A stretch of DNA of 38,406 nucleotides from an uncultured Acidobacteriia bacterium (lineage in GTDB: Bacteria > Acidobacteriota > Terriglobia > Bryobacterales > Bryobacteraceae). A model generated the notes under the pieces. It did not search any database and was not told where the DNA came from. It saw only the letters and a program-made list of their open reading frames with translations. Made by a program: the position numbers and the translations under genes. Location of the stretch: the NCBI GenBank assembly GCA_903925975.1, contig CAIYHG010000160.1, forward strand, positions 1 to 38,406, written 5' to 3'. Shown in pieces: positions 8,548 through 17,400 of this stretch. Positions within the stretch are counted from its first letter, which is position 1; every line of letters begins with the position of its first letter.

Positions 8548-8989
8548 AGCGGGCGTTACCTCCAGGAGGACAAGCGAAAAGGTATCGTACTACGTTTCAG
8601 GAGTTCGCGGCCCGGAAACACCCATCCCTGGGTGGGGGATGGTCAGGGACGGGTAAGAACGGGCGCAGATATAGAATTGACGCCGGATCTTCGGATGACG
8701 GCTACTCCTCGGCGATGTGAGGCCCCTTTAGGTCGGTGGAAGCCCCAAGCGAGGGCGGAGGGCATCCGCTACCGCTCCCTAGTCGGTCGCAGCTCCGAAT
8801 GGCGCGGTGCGCATCAGGCCGCGACCGACTAGGGAGCGGTGCGCGAGCCGTCCAAGGGCCAGCCATTCTCCCCGCAGCGCATATTCTCCGCCTGCTCCGC
8901 GCTCTCAGGTTTTGACTCTAGGTCAAAATTGCTCCGCGTTTTACTCTGCGTCTCCGCGTCAAAGGAAAGCCGCCCAACGCCGAGTCTCC
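8548..8989. other. Non-coding gap with hairpins and repeat-like sequence
   Basis: These 442 nt hold no convincing gene. They contain a small hairpin (CACCCA at 8619-8624, TGGGTG at 8629-8634, TCCC loop), the perfect 20-bp inverted repeat listed separately, and a phrase near 8940-8961 (TTACTCTGCGTCTCCGCGTC) of the short pyrimidine-rich repeating kind found between genes in many bacteria. The promoter for the OPT gene should lie at the left end. Confidence 0.5.
8771..8840. repeat. Perfect 20-bp inverted repeat
   Basis: The 20 bases at 8771-8790 (starting ACCGCTCCCTAGTCGG) are exactly the reverse complement of 8821-8840, with a 30-nt spacer. Neither arm can be extended. No run of T follows, and the nearest gene start (8547) and gene end (8990) are over 140 nt away, so a simple terminator is unlikely. 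It resembles the ends or the core of a REP-like or MITE-like element. Confidence 0.7.
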
Positions 8990-11413
8990 CTACTGCCCCC
9001 GCAGCGCCCACTCCAGTTGCTGCTTCCACTCCGGCGAAACTTGGAACATACCTTCGGGGTAGCGCCGGTATTGCAGCATCTTGCCGTAGATCTCGCCCTG
9101 CCTGCTTTGGTTCAGCGCCATCCCGGCCAGATATTGCAGCCTTAGGTTGCGGTCCCGGTTGATCTCCGCGCCCGCCAGCCACGGCTTCAGATCCGCCGCG
9201 CGGCCAGCATAGACGCCCAGCAACTCGTATAGGTTTTGAAACCCTACATCTTGCAGCGATTGCTTCACCGGCAGGTATGAGGCGTCGTCCAGCCGCTTGG
9301 CCGCCGCATCCACATCAAACGGCGCCGGGTTCGCGGCGCCCATCAGCACTAAGTCGTAGCCGCCGCCATCCAGTTCGTTCGCCCAAACTGACCCATCCGG
9401 AAACACCTCGAAGAACGTCGCGATCTCGCTCCGCACGGTGTCCATGTCGCTCTCGTAGAGCGGCACCCACTGCGTCACCAGTCCGCCGGGGTTCAGCTTG
9501 TTCTTCACCATCTCGAAGTACTCCTTCGAGTAGAGCGTGGCGCTCCCCTTCACGAACGGGTGGATCGGGTCGGAGGTGATGATGTCAAACTTCTCGGGCG
9601 AGGTCAGCACGAAGTGGCGCGCGTCGTCGAAGAAAACCTGCGTGCGCTTGTCGTCGAGCACGTTGTAGTGTTCCTTAGCGAAATACTTCTTGGCCGCCTG
9701 AGGAATCAGCGGCTCCATTTCGCAGATCACGATGCGCTCGATGCTCGGATACCGCGTAAACGTTCCCGAAGTCACGCCCGCGCCGAAGCCCACAATCAAC
9801 ACCGATTTCGGCTTCGGGTGCAGCAGCGCCGGCAAATGGCCCAGCATGCGCTGTAAACGCATGTCGAACGGTTCCGTGGATGCCTCCACTTTGCCGCTCA
9901 CGTGAAATTGAATTCTGCCGTCATTCCAACGGGTGATGGCGATCGACGAATTGATGCCCTCCGCGGTAAACAGCACCTCGGAATAGCCCATGTTGGTGAG
10001 GATGCGCCGCCCATAAGCGATCAGTTCCGGCGGCACGTCGCGGACCTGAGTCGCGAGGAACCCCGCCACGCAAGCCGCAGCGGCCAGCCACGCCATAGGC
10101 GCCGTGCTTGGCGAACGCCGCGCCAGCGGCCCCAGCGCAATAATCCCGCTTACCAGTGAAAGACCGATCAGCGCCGCCTCGCAGAGCCGCGTCCCAATCG
10201 CCGGCACCAGAATCAAGCTGAAAGCCAGCGCCCCCAGAATTGCGCCCGCCGTGTTGGCCGCATACACGCGCCCCACGAGGCGCCCCGGGTCGCCGCGGCG
10301 CGCGGCAGCGGCCAGCGCCAGCGGAAAACTAGCGCCCCACAATAGCGCAGCCGGCAGAATGGCCCACATGCAGCGCGCGATATCGAGTTGAAACAGGTGC
10401 GCCAGGTTCGTCGTGAGGAACGGATTGATGGGCCAATACGGCAGCGAGCTCGATAGCTGCAACGCCGTCCACGCCACGCCGCCGGCCAGTAACATCTGGC
10501 ACCAGCCCAGGGCTGCTCGCGGATTCTTGCTGCCACGCACCGCGATTGATCCGACCGCGCTCCCCGCCCCCAACCCGAACAAAAAGATTCCCAAAATAAT
10601 TGAGAAAGTGTAGACCGTCGAGCCCAGCATCAGCCCGAGCAGCCGCGTCCACACCACTTCGGCGCCCAGCGCCGCCGCGCCCGAAAGCGCGATCACCACG
10701 TACACGGCCCTGTCACCCGAAACTTCCGCCGCGGTCTGCTCCGTTTCGCTCGCCGCCTCGTCCGGTCTATACGCGGTCATTCGCGCCAAAACGAAGCTGG
10801 CGGCCGCCACTACGGCGTTGATTGCCGCCGCCGCACACGTGGCCCAATAAATATCGGCCACGCGCAAAAGATAGAAGCCCGCCAGCAGGCACCCCACCAC
10901 CGCGCCCGCCGTGTTCGCACCGTAAAGCAGCCCCATCCACGAAACGCCACGGTTGGACGTTTCCACCCAGCGCGACGCCGCCGGCAGCGAAGCGCCCATC
11001 AGCATAGTTGGCGGCAGCAGACAAATGCCGCACACCAGCGCGCGCAGCAGCGCCGACGGGAACCCGTGCCCCACCGCCGCAACGTAGATCCCGCCGATCA
11101 GCGGAATCACCGCCAGCGCCAGAAGTCCGCATACGCCCACGCCCGCTTCGATCACGCCATAGGCCTTCAGCGGGTGCCGCGCGCGCGACAAGAACTTCGG
11201 CAGCAGGATGCTGCCCAGGCACAACCCGCCCATGAACGTGGCAAGTAGCACGCCCAGCGATACGGCCGTCGAGCCGATCACCAGCCCCAACAGTTGGTAC
11301 CAGACGATCTCGTAAATCAGAGCCGAGCATCCGCTCCCGGCAAACAGGAGCAACATAGCTGGCAGGTAGCGGCGCGACGCGCCTGCGGTACTCAAAGTGG
11401 TAGCGGGAGTCAT
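8990..11413 (-). CDS. Membrane protein fused to a spermidine-synthase-like domain, 807 aa
   Basis: The N-terminal about 500 residues form two sets of transmembrane helices (first set beginning YLPAMLLLFAGSGCSALIYEIVWYQ, second ALSGAAALGAEVVWTRLLGLMLGS), like the duplicated membrane half of fused spermidine synthases. The C-terminal about 230 residues are a Rossmann-fold aminopropyltransferase-like domain: VLIVGFGAGVTSGTF (cofactor loop), VICEMEP (acidic residue for the ribose), DDARHF, and FDIITSDPIHPF in place of the usual D-x-x-DP-x-G motif. The last residues hold a helical repeat tail. The substrate may not be putrescine, since the active-site motif is altered. The ATG at 11411-11413 was chosen because it leads directly into the first helix; the frame extends 14 codons further. 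It is divergent from the M13 peptidase gene, sharing a 97-nt promoter region. Confidence 0.88.
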   Translation of the reverse strand: MTPATTLSTAGASRRYLPAMLLLFAGSGCSALIYEIVWYQLLGLVIGSTAVSLGVLLATFMGGLCLGSILLPKFLSRARHPLKAYGVIEAGVGVCGLLALAVIPLIGGIYVAAVGHGFPSALLRALVCGICLLPPTMLMGASLPAASRWVETSNRGVSWMGLLYGANTAGAVVGCLLAGFYLLRVADIYWATCAAAAINAVVAAASFVLARMTAYRPDEAASETEQTAAEVSGDRAVYVVIALSGAAALGAEVVWTRLLGLMLGSTVYTFSIILGIFLFGLGAGSAVGSIAVRGSKNPRAALGWCQMLLAGGVAWTALQLSSSLPYWPINPFLTTNLAHLFQLDIARCMWAILPAALLWGASFPLALAAAARRGDPGRLVGRVYAANTAGAILGALAFSLILVPAIGTRLCEAALIGLSLVSGIIALGPLARRSPSTAPMAWLAAAACVAGFLATQVRDVPPELIAYGRRILTNMGYSEVLFTAEGINSSIAITRWNDGRIQFHVSGKVEASTEPFDMRLQRMLGHLPALLHPKPKSVLIVGFGAGVTSGTFTRYPSIERIVICEMEPLIPQAAKKYFAKEHYNVLDDKRTQVFFDDARHFVLTSPEKFDIITSDPIHPFVKGSATLYSKEYFEMVKNKLNPGGLVTQWVPLYESDMDTVRSEIATFFEVFPDGSVWANELDGGGYDLVLMGAANPAPFDVDAAAKRLDDASYLPVKQSLQDVGFQNLYELLGVYAGRAADLKPWLAGAEINRDRNLRLQYLAGMALNQSRQGEIYGKMLQYRRYPEGMFQVSPEWKQQLEWALRGQ

Positions 11414-11510
11414 GACGCGGTAAACGAGATGATAACGCACGGACGGCGCCCGCATTGCCTTTCGAAGCGCCCGGAGCTCCAGACGCCCGATTCCGCGCTA
11501 ATCTCGTGGA

Positions 11511-13583
11511 ATGACGCATAGCCAAGACAAACTCGCTTACCGGCTGTTTGCCGCCTCTCTGCTCCTCGTAGCCGCCGCGCTCACCCAGGCCTGCCGGACC
11601 GCGCCGGCCCTCAGCGCAGGAATCGACGTCGCCGGAATAGACAAATCCGTCGCGCCGGGCGACGATTTCAACGCCTACGCCAACGGCGCCTGGCTCAACA
11701 AGACCGAAATACCGGCCGACAAATCCGCCTACGGCGTATCCGCCATTCTGGGCGACGAAAACAAGAAGCGCTTGCGATCGCTCGCAGAAGAATCCGCCAA
11801 GGGCGGCGCCACCACAAGCGAGGACGCCAAGAAAGTCGGCGCGTATTATTCGGCCTATATAGACGAGGCCGGCATCGAATCGAAAGGCATCGCTCCCCTC
11901 AAGCCTCAACTCGACGCCATCGCGGCCATCGCAAGCCTCAAGGATCTCTCCCGCGCCATTGGCGCAAGCCTTCGCGCTGACGTCGATCCGCTGAACAACA
12001 CCAATTTCGAAACCCCCAACCTCTTCGGCGTCTGGATCGCGCAGGGCCTGGATGACCCATCCAAGAACTATCCCTACCTCCTCCAGGGCGGCCTCGGGAT
12101 GCCGGATCGAGAGTACTACCTCTCCGCCAGCCCCCACATGGCTGAGCTGCGCAAGCAATACCAGCAGCACGTTGCGGCCACGTTCCAGTTGGCGGGCCTG
12201 GCCGACCCCGCGGCGCGCGCCGCCCGAGTGGTCGCGCTCGAAACCAAGATCGCGAAGGCTCACGCCACCCGCCTGGAATCGGAGGATGTGAAGGCCGCCG
12301 TGGCATGGAAGAGCGTCGATCTCGCCGCCAAAGCCCCGGGGCTCGACTGGCCTGCACTGCTTGAAGCCGCCGGCCTCAAGGACGCACCCACCATCATCGT
12401 CTGGCACCCGAAAGCAATCCCCGGGCTTTCCGCGCTGGCCGCCAAAGAGCCGCTGGACGCGTGGAAAGACTGGCTCGCCTACCATGCCGTCGAAGGCTCC
12501 GCGCCCTTCCTGCCAAAAGCGTTCGTGGATGAGCGTTTCAACTTCTACGGCAAGGCGCTCACCGGCGCGCCGCAGATGACGCCGCGCTGGCAGCGCGGCA
12601 TCGACTGGCTCAACACCGACCTTGGCTGGGCTCTCGGCAAGCTTTATACAGATAAGTATTTTCCAGCCGAATCCAAAACCAAGGCGCAGGCCATGGTGGC
12701 CGACATCGTCAAGGCGTTCGGCCTGAGAATCGACGCGCTCACCTGGATGTCGCCTGAGACCAAAGCCAAAGCGAAACAAAAGCTGGGAACGCTGAAAGTA
12801 GGCGTCGGTTACCCCGATAAATGGCCGGACTACTCCGGTCTGGAGATCGCCAAGGACGACGCGCTGGGCAACAACGAGCGCGCCGATCTGTTCGAATACC
12901 GCCGCCAAATCGCGAAGTTGGCTCAGCCGGTGGACAAAGGCGAGTGGTGGATGATTCCCCAGGTGGTGAATGCCGTCAACCTGCCGCTGCAGAACGCGCT
13001 GAACTTCCCCGCCGGCATTCTCCAGCCGCCGTATTTCGACGCATCCGCCGATAACGCCCACAACTATGGGTCCATCGGAGCCGTGATCGGCCATGAGATC
13101 AGCCACAGCTTCGACGACATGGGCGCGCAGTTCGACGGCGAAGGCCGCCTGGCCAACTGGTGGACAACGCAGGACCTGGATCACTTTAGGGCAGCAGGCG
13201 AGGCCCTGGCTGCGCAGTTCGATAGCTATCGCCCCTTCCCCGATCTCGCTGTGAACGGCCATCAGACCCTGAGTGAGAACATCGCCGACGTGGCCGGCCT
13301 CCTGGCCACCTACGACGCCTACAAGCTCTCGCTCGGCGGTAAGCCCGACGACGTGAAAGAGGGCTTCACCGGCGACCAGCGTTTCTTCCTCAGCTTCGGG
13401 CAGAGTTGGCGTTCGAAGAGCCGCGAAGCGCTGCTGCGGCGCCGCATCGCCACCGACGGCCACGCCCCCGCGCAGTACCGCGCCGATGCGCCGCGAAACC
13501 TCGATGCCTGGTACGCCGCGTTCTCCGTGCAGCCGAACCAGAAGCTGTATCTGGCCCCGGAGAAGCGCGTGCGCGTCTGGTAG
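11511..13583 (+). CDS. M13-family (neprilysin/PepO-like) zinc metallopeptidase lipoprotein, 690 aa
   Basis: A signal peptide with a lipobox (LTQAC, Cys28) indicates a lipoprotein anchored to an envelope membrane. Near the mature N-terminus the family block VAPGDDFNAYANGAWL is clear. The zinc site is HEISH (H528, E529, H532) with the third ligand in ENIAD (E589, D593). The C-terminus (DAWYAAFSVQPNQKLYLAPEKRVRVW) is the family's usual ending with Trp last. Length matches the 650-700 of full M13 enzymes. It should cleave short peptides in the periplasm, which fits the peptide transporter and peptidase elsewhere in the window. A 14-bp-stem hairpin follows the stop. Confidence 0.95.
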   Translation: MTHSQDKLAYRLFAASLLLVAAALTQACRTAPALSAGIDVAGIDKSVAPGDDFNAYANGAWLNKTEIPADKSAYGVSAILGDENKKRLRSLAEESAKGGATTSEDAKKVGAYYSAYIDEAGIESKGIAPLKPQLDAIAAIASLKDLSRAIGASLRADVDPLNNTNFETPNLFGVWIAQGLDDPSKNYPYLLQGGLGMPDREYYLSASPHMAELRKQYQQHVAATFQLAGLADPAARAARVVALETKIAKAHATRLESEDVKAAVAWKSVDLAAKAPGLDWPALLEAAGLKDAPTIIVWHPKAIPGLSALAAKEPLDAWKDWLAYHAVEGSAPFLPKAFVDERFNFYGKALTGAPQMTPRWQRGIDWLNTDLGWALGKLYTDKYFPAESKTKAQAMVADIVKAFGLRIDALTWMSPETKAKAKQKLGTLKVGVGYPDKWPDYSGLEIAKDDALGNNERADLFEYRRQIAKLAQPVDKGEWWMIPQVVNAVNLPLQNALNFPAGILQPPYFDASADNAHNYGSIGAVIGHEISHSFDDMGAQFDGEGRLANWWTTQDLDHFRAAGEALAAQFDSYRPFPDLAVNGHQTLSENIADVAGLLATYDAYKLSLGGKPDDVKEGFTGDQRFFLSFGQSWRSKSREALLRRRIATDGHAPAQYRADAPRNLDAWYAAFSVQPNQKLYLAPEKRVRVW

Positions 13584-13608
13584 GAGGAACCCACCTTCCG
13601 AACCACCC

Positions 13609-13644
13609 GGTTGCCGGGCCGCGGCTGGCGGCGGCCCGGCAACC
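13609..13644. terminator. Hairpin after the M13 peptidase gene
   Basis: A perfect 14-bp stem (GGTTGCCGGGCCGC at 13609-13622 pairing with 13631-13644) has an 8-nt loop and starts 25 nt after the stop codon. There is no clear U-run, so it may act as a GC-only terminator or an RNA stabiliser. Confidence 0.6.
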
Positions 13645-13764
13645 CAAGCGTTCGTTGCCCGCCCGGCGCGTCCCGATCAAGTGACGGCTACCCCCGGTCC
13701 CCGCCCCGGGGAATGCCTCACTTTGTCCCCTTGCATATCGGGCATTCGGGCTTAATATCGAACC

Positions 13765-15222
13765 ATGCGCAAACTGGTATGGCTGCTAATCATCATCTGT
13801 TCCTTCTGCGCCGCGCAGGCGCAGGTTCCGGCAACGCTGGCGGGCCTGGAATTGGCCACCGACAAGACCGATATCGAACGCCTTCCCATCAAACTGAACC
13901 AAGCGTTCGCCCCTTCAACCCTGAGCTACACGGCTACGGTTGAGGCGAGCTACACCGCGAACATGCTGATCACGCCCAAACTGGCCGCCGGCCAGAACGC
14001 CACCATCAAGATCAACGGCGTTGAGGCAAAACCGGGCGAGGCGAACAAAGTGGCGGTTGCCGAAGGCGACAACAAATTCAGCATAGTCGTGACGCCTTCC
14101 GCCGGTGAGTCCAGGACGTATACCCTCGCGATCACCCGGAAGGATCTCTCGAAGGTGTACCGGTCCGAATCCCTCGGCAAAGGCATGTGGCGCATCTTTG
14201 ATTTTGACGGGCACATCGGAAACGAATCCTTCTACCTCATCGAGGGGCAGAACAGGGCGCTTCTGTTCGATACGGGTATGGGACGCGGGGATCTGGCGGC
14301 TTACATTTCCACGCTGACCAAACTGCCCGTTGACGTCGCGATCACGCACGGAAACCGGGATCACTTCGCCCAGGTGGACCAATTCCCGAACGCCACGGTC
14401 TACTTGAGCGATTTGGATGTGACCCGCCTCCCCGCGAACCTCGTGACTCCAAAATACAAGTGGTTGAAGCCGGGCGATGTCATTGACATAGGCGCCGGAA
14501 GGAAATTCGAGGCCATTTCGGTGCCGGGACACACACTCGGCGGCCTCGTCTACACTGACTTCGCGAACAAGATCGCAGTCACGGGCGATGCCACCAGTTC
14601 CGGCTCGATGGTCTACATGTTCAGCGCAGCCTGCACCGCCATGGACCAGTTCCTGGACGGCATGGTGAGATTCGAGGCGCGGATCAAACCGGTGGACGGA
14701 TGGACTTTTCTGACCGGCCATTACTATCAGGAAAAAGTTCCGCTGAAAGGCGCCGCGGCCAAGCAACTGATCACGGATATGCGAACGGCGGCTGAGCGCG
14801 TGCTTCGCGGCGAGGCCGAAGGCAAACCCGCCAAACAAGGGAACGTGGAACTCCGGCAGTTAAACGTCGGACTCGCGGGTTTGTGGTACAACCCGAACAA
14901 TCTCCGCACCGATCCGGCCGCGCTCGGATTCCTGAAGGTGCAGGCGGCGGGCAAAGATGTCATTCCGCGGCCGGTTTTCTCCTCGTTCGTGACGGAGTAC
15001 ACGGCTACGGTCCCGGCTGACGTTGCAAAAGTCGAGATCACGCCGACGGCGTATTGGTCCACCGTCAAGGCCGTCACGGTCAACGGCAAGCCCGCGAGAT
15101 CAGGCGCGCTTTATGCCGCGGATCTCGCCATGGGCGCGAATAAGCTCGAAATTGCCGTCACGCCCGAGAAGGGGGCAGTCAGAACCTACACGGTAGCCAT
15201 CACCAGAGGCGCCGCAAACTGA
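13765..15222 (+). CDS. Exported MBL-fold hydrolase between two cadherin-like sandwich domains, 485 aa
   Basis: A signal peptide (1-20) is followed by a cadherin-like beta-sandwich (about 23-127, with STLSYTATV and SRTYTLAITR), a metallo-beta-lactamase domain (about 135-345), and a second sandwich (about 385-482, with VTEYTATVPADV and VRTYTVAITR). MBL metal residues are H195, D199 and H200 (in THGNRDH), H256 (PGHT), D275 (TGDA) and H319 (TGHY); the usual second His of HxHxDH is Asn197. The fold supports a metal hydrolase, such as a lactonase or esterase, but this change at the first metal site may alter or weaken activity. The sandwiches may bind cell-wall or extracellular polysaccharide. ATG start at 13765; no strong ribosome binding site is evident. 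Confidence 0.87.
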   Translation: MRKLVWLLIIICSFCAAQAQVPATLAGLELATDKTDIERLPIKLNQAFAPSTLSYTATVEASYTANMLITPKLAAGQNATIKINGVEAKPGEANKVAVAEGDNKFSIVVTPSAGESRTYTLAITRKDLSKVYRSESLGKGMWRIFDFDGHIGNESFYLIEGQNRALLFDTGMGRGDLAAYISTLTKLPVDVAITHGNRDHFAQVDQFPNATVYLSDLDVTRLPANLVTPKYKWLKPGDVIDIGAGRKFEAISVPGHTLGGLVYTDFANKIAVTGDATSSGSMVYMFSAACTAMDQFLDGMVRFEARIKPVDGWTFLTGHYYQEKVPLKGAAAKQLITDMRTAAERVLRGEAEGKPAKQGNVELRQLNVGLAGLWYNPNNLRTDPAALGFLKVQAAGKDVIPRPVFSSFVTEYTATVPADVAKVEITPTAYWSTVKAVTVNGKPARSGALYAADLAMGANKLEIAVTPEKGAVRTYTVAITRGAAN

Positions 15223-15232
15223 AACCGCACTC

Positions 15233-15265
15233 GCCGCCCGCCCCCACCCCAAAGAGGCGGGCGGC
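15233..15265. terminator. Hairpin after the MBL-cadherin gene
   Basis: A perfect 10-bp stem (GCCGCCCGCC at 15233-15242 pairing with 15256-15265) and a 13-nt loop start 10 nt after the stop. It is a likely terminator, although no U-run follows. Confidence 0.55.
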
Positions 15266-15349
15266 AAACCCAACGGCCCGGAGCATGCCGTGGGAGAAAA
15301 TAGCTAAAATAAACCCGGGCGTCATGAAGGCCCACTCGTTTGTTCGCCA

Positions 15350-17392
15350 ATGGCAAATCGTAACGTAGCGGGCCGCAAGAGCCGCCCGGTTTCGGGGAAG
15401 TCCCCTTCCGGCGATAATCCAGCCACCCAATCATCCGAGCGTGCGGATTCGTTCCTCTCGAAGCGGGTCTTCCTGGCGTGTGTGATTCTGATTGCGTTGA
15501 GCGTCATCGTATACGCTCCATTGGCCGGCTTCGGCTTCGTCACGTGGGACGATCCCACCTACGTCTACAGCAACCCCCAAGTTGCCCAAGGCTTGACGTG
15601 GCAAGGCATCCAATGGGCGTTTACCTCCACGGTTGCCTCCAACTGGCATCCGGCAACCTGGCTCTCGCACATGCTCGACGTGCAGCTCTATGGAATGAAT
15701 CCCGGCCCTCACCACATCACCAGTCTGGTGCTCCATATTCTTAATACCCTGCTTCTGTTCGGCTTGCTTTTCAGGATGACGGGCGCATGGGGCCGAAGCG
15801 CGTTCGCCGCGGGGCTATTCGCGCTCCATCCGCTTCACGTCGAATCGGTGGCATGGATTGCGGAACGAAAGGACGTACTGAGCACGCTGTTTTGGATGCT
15901 CACCATAGCGGCCTATGTAGCCTACGTCCGGCGCCCGCGGCCGGGCAGGTACCTGCTGGTCCTGGCGCTCTTCGGGCTGGGCCTGATGGCAAAGCCGATG
16001 CTGGTGACGCTGCCGTTTGTGCTGCTGCTGCTGGATTTCTGGCCGTTGCAACGGGTCGAAGTGGGGCATAGCGCAGGCCAGTCAGCGCTGGCGGCGTTCC
16101 GGCAGCAAGTTCCCGGCCTGCTGCGGTTGGTAAGGGAAAAACTCCCCCTGTTCGCTCTCGCAGCGGTCTCCAGCGCCGTGACGGTTCTGGCGCAACGGCA
16201 TGGGGGCGCCGTCAGAGGGCTTGAGGCCGTCCCCTTGGGCCTCAGGCTGGCTAACGCGCTGGCGGCGTATCTGGCTTACATCGGCAAGATGGTGTGGCCC
16301 GTCCGCCTGGCGGCTTTCTATCCGCTGGGCGCCGCAACGCCGGTCTTCGAGGCGTGCCTCGGCGCCCTCCTGCTGTTCGCGGTGACCGTCTTCGCCGTTC
16401 GCGCGCGCCGGCGCCACGGCTATCTCCTGGTAGGTTGGCTCTGGTATGTGGGGACCTTGGTCCCGGTAATTGGCTTGGTGCAGGTGGGAGATCAGTCCAT
16501 GGCCGACCGCTACACCTATGTGCCGCTCATCGGACTGTTTCTCATTGCCGCCTGGGGGGCGCCCGAACTCCTCGCCCGCTGGCAGCACGGCAGGCTGGCG
16601 CTTCCGGCCGCGGCCGGGTGCGTGCTTCTGGCCTGCGCGGCGCTGGCCGGCGCCCAGGTCCGGTATTGGAGTGACAGCGCCGCCCTCTGGCAACGCGCGC
16701 TGGCGGTGACCGAGGGCAATTACATCGCCCACAACGAACTAGGCGATATCCTCATGGAGCAAGGGCGAGTTGAGGAAGCCATCCCGCACTTCGTCGAATC
16801 CCTGCGGATCAAACCAGGCTTCGCGTTGGCTCAGATCAACCTGGGATTGGCCCTGATGCGGCAAGGGAAATTCGATGAGGCCGCACGGAGCTTCGGCGAG
16901 GCCGTCCGAATCACGCCCGGCTTCGCGGAAGCTCACGACGAATGGGGACAGGCGCTGGCCCGGCAGGGGAAGTTCGATGAAGCGATCGGGCAATACACGG
17001 AGGCCGTGCGGCTCAAGCCCGACTTCGCATTGGCTCAGGCCAACCTGGGAACGGCCCTGATGCAGCAGGGAAGGTTCGACGAGGCCGCGCGGAGCTTAGA
17101 AGAGGCCCTGCGCCTCAAGCCGGAATTCCCCGAGGCGCACCACAGGCTGGGAAACGTGCTGGCCCGGCAGGGGCGGGCAAATGAAGCCATCGGGCAATAC
17201 ACGGAAGCCCTGCGCCTCAAGCCCGATTTCGCCGAGGCCCACAACGACTTGGGAGTGACCCTCGGCCAGCAAGGCAGACTCGAAGAGGCCGCACAACACT
17301 TCGGCGAAGCCCTGCGTCTCAAGCCCGGCTTCGCGGACGCAATCAACAACCTGAAGCTGACCGAAGCCATGCAACAAAAGACCGGGCAGTAA
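15350..17392 (+). CDS. TMTC-like membrane protein with C-terminal TPR array, 680 aa
   Basis: The N-terminal 440 residues hold about ten membrane segments and the block FGFVTWDDPTYVY, SNWHPATWLSHMLDVQLYG, HPLHVESVAWIAERKDVLS, typical of bacterial relatives of TMTC/PMT-like (GT-C type) glycosyltransferases; the acidic pair after the first helix (WDD) matches the GT-C first-loop position. The C-terminal 220 residues are about six TPR units, each near 34 residues, repeated at DNA level with a 102-bp period (QGKFDEA, LRLKPDFAEAHNDLG and variants). It may glycosylate exported proteins; donor and acceptor are unknown. The start ATG leads into a Ser/Lys-rich cytoplasmic tail of about 40 residues. A double hairpin follows the stop. 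Confidence 0.85.
   Translation: MANRNVAGRKSRPVSGKSPSGDNPATQSSERADSFLSKRVFLACVILIALSVIVYAPLAGFGFVTWDDPTYVYSNPQVAQGLTWQGIQWAFTSTVASNWHPATWLSHMLDVQLYGMNPGPHHITSLVLHILNTLLLFGLLFRMTGAWGRSAFAAGLFALHPLHVESVAWIAERKDVLSTLFWMLTIAAYVAYVRRPRPGRYLLVLALFGLGLMAKPMLVTLPFVLLLLDFWPLQRVEVGHSAGQSALAAFRQQVPGLLRLVREKLPLFALAAVSSAVTVLAQRHGGAVRGLEAVPLGLRLANALAAYLAYIGKMVWPVRLAAFYPLGAATPVFEACLGALLLFAVTVFAVRARRRHGYLLVGWLWYVGTLVPVIGLVQVGDQSMADRYTYVPLIGLFLIAAWGAPELLARWQHGRLALPAAAGCVLLACAALAGAQVRYWSDSAALWQRALAVTEGNYIAHNELGDILMEQGRVEEAIPHFVESLRIKPGFALAQINLGLALMRQGKFDEAARSFGEAVRITPGFAEAHDEWGQALARQGKFDEAIGQYTEAVRLKPDFALAQANLGTALMQQGRFDEAARSLEEALRLKPEFPEAHHRLGNVLARQGRANEAIGQYTEALRLKPDFAEAHNDLGVTLGQQGRLEEAAQHFGEALRLKPGFADAINNLKLTEAMQQKTGQ
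16739..17360 (+). repeat. In-gene tandem 102-bp repeats (TPR units)
   Basis: Near-identical coding units recur every 102 bp, seen in words such as CTCAAGCCCGACTTCGC, GGGCAATACACGGAAGCC and GCGGCAATGG-like linkers. They encode the TPR array of the preceding protein. Such identity at DNA level suggests recent duplication or gene conversion and could allow repeat-number change. Confidence 0.65.
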
Positions 17393-17400
17393 TCAGTGGG

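Noticed and set aside
10767-13463. Open frame of 898 codons on the minus strand covering the M13 peptidase gene
   Set aside because: It is antisense to a gene with clear HEISH and ENIAD motifs and a lipobox. Its protein looks like random translation (many Val-Gly-Gly and Arg-His stretches), a common effect of high GC.
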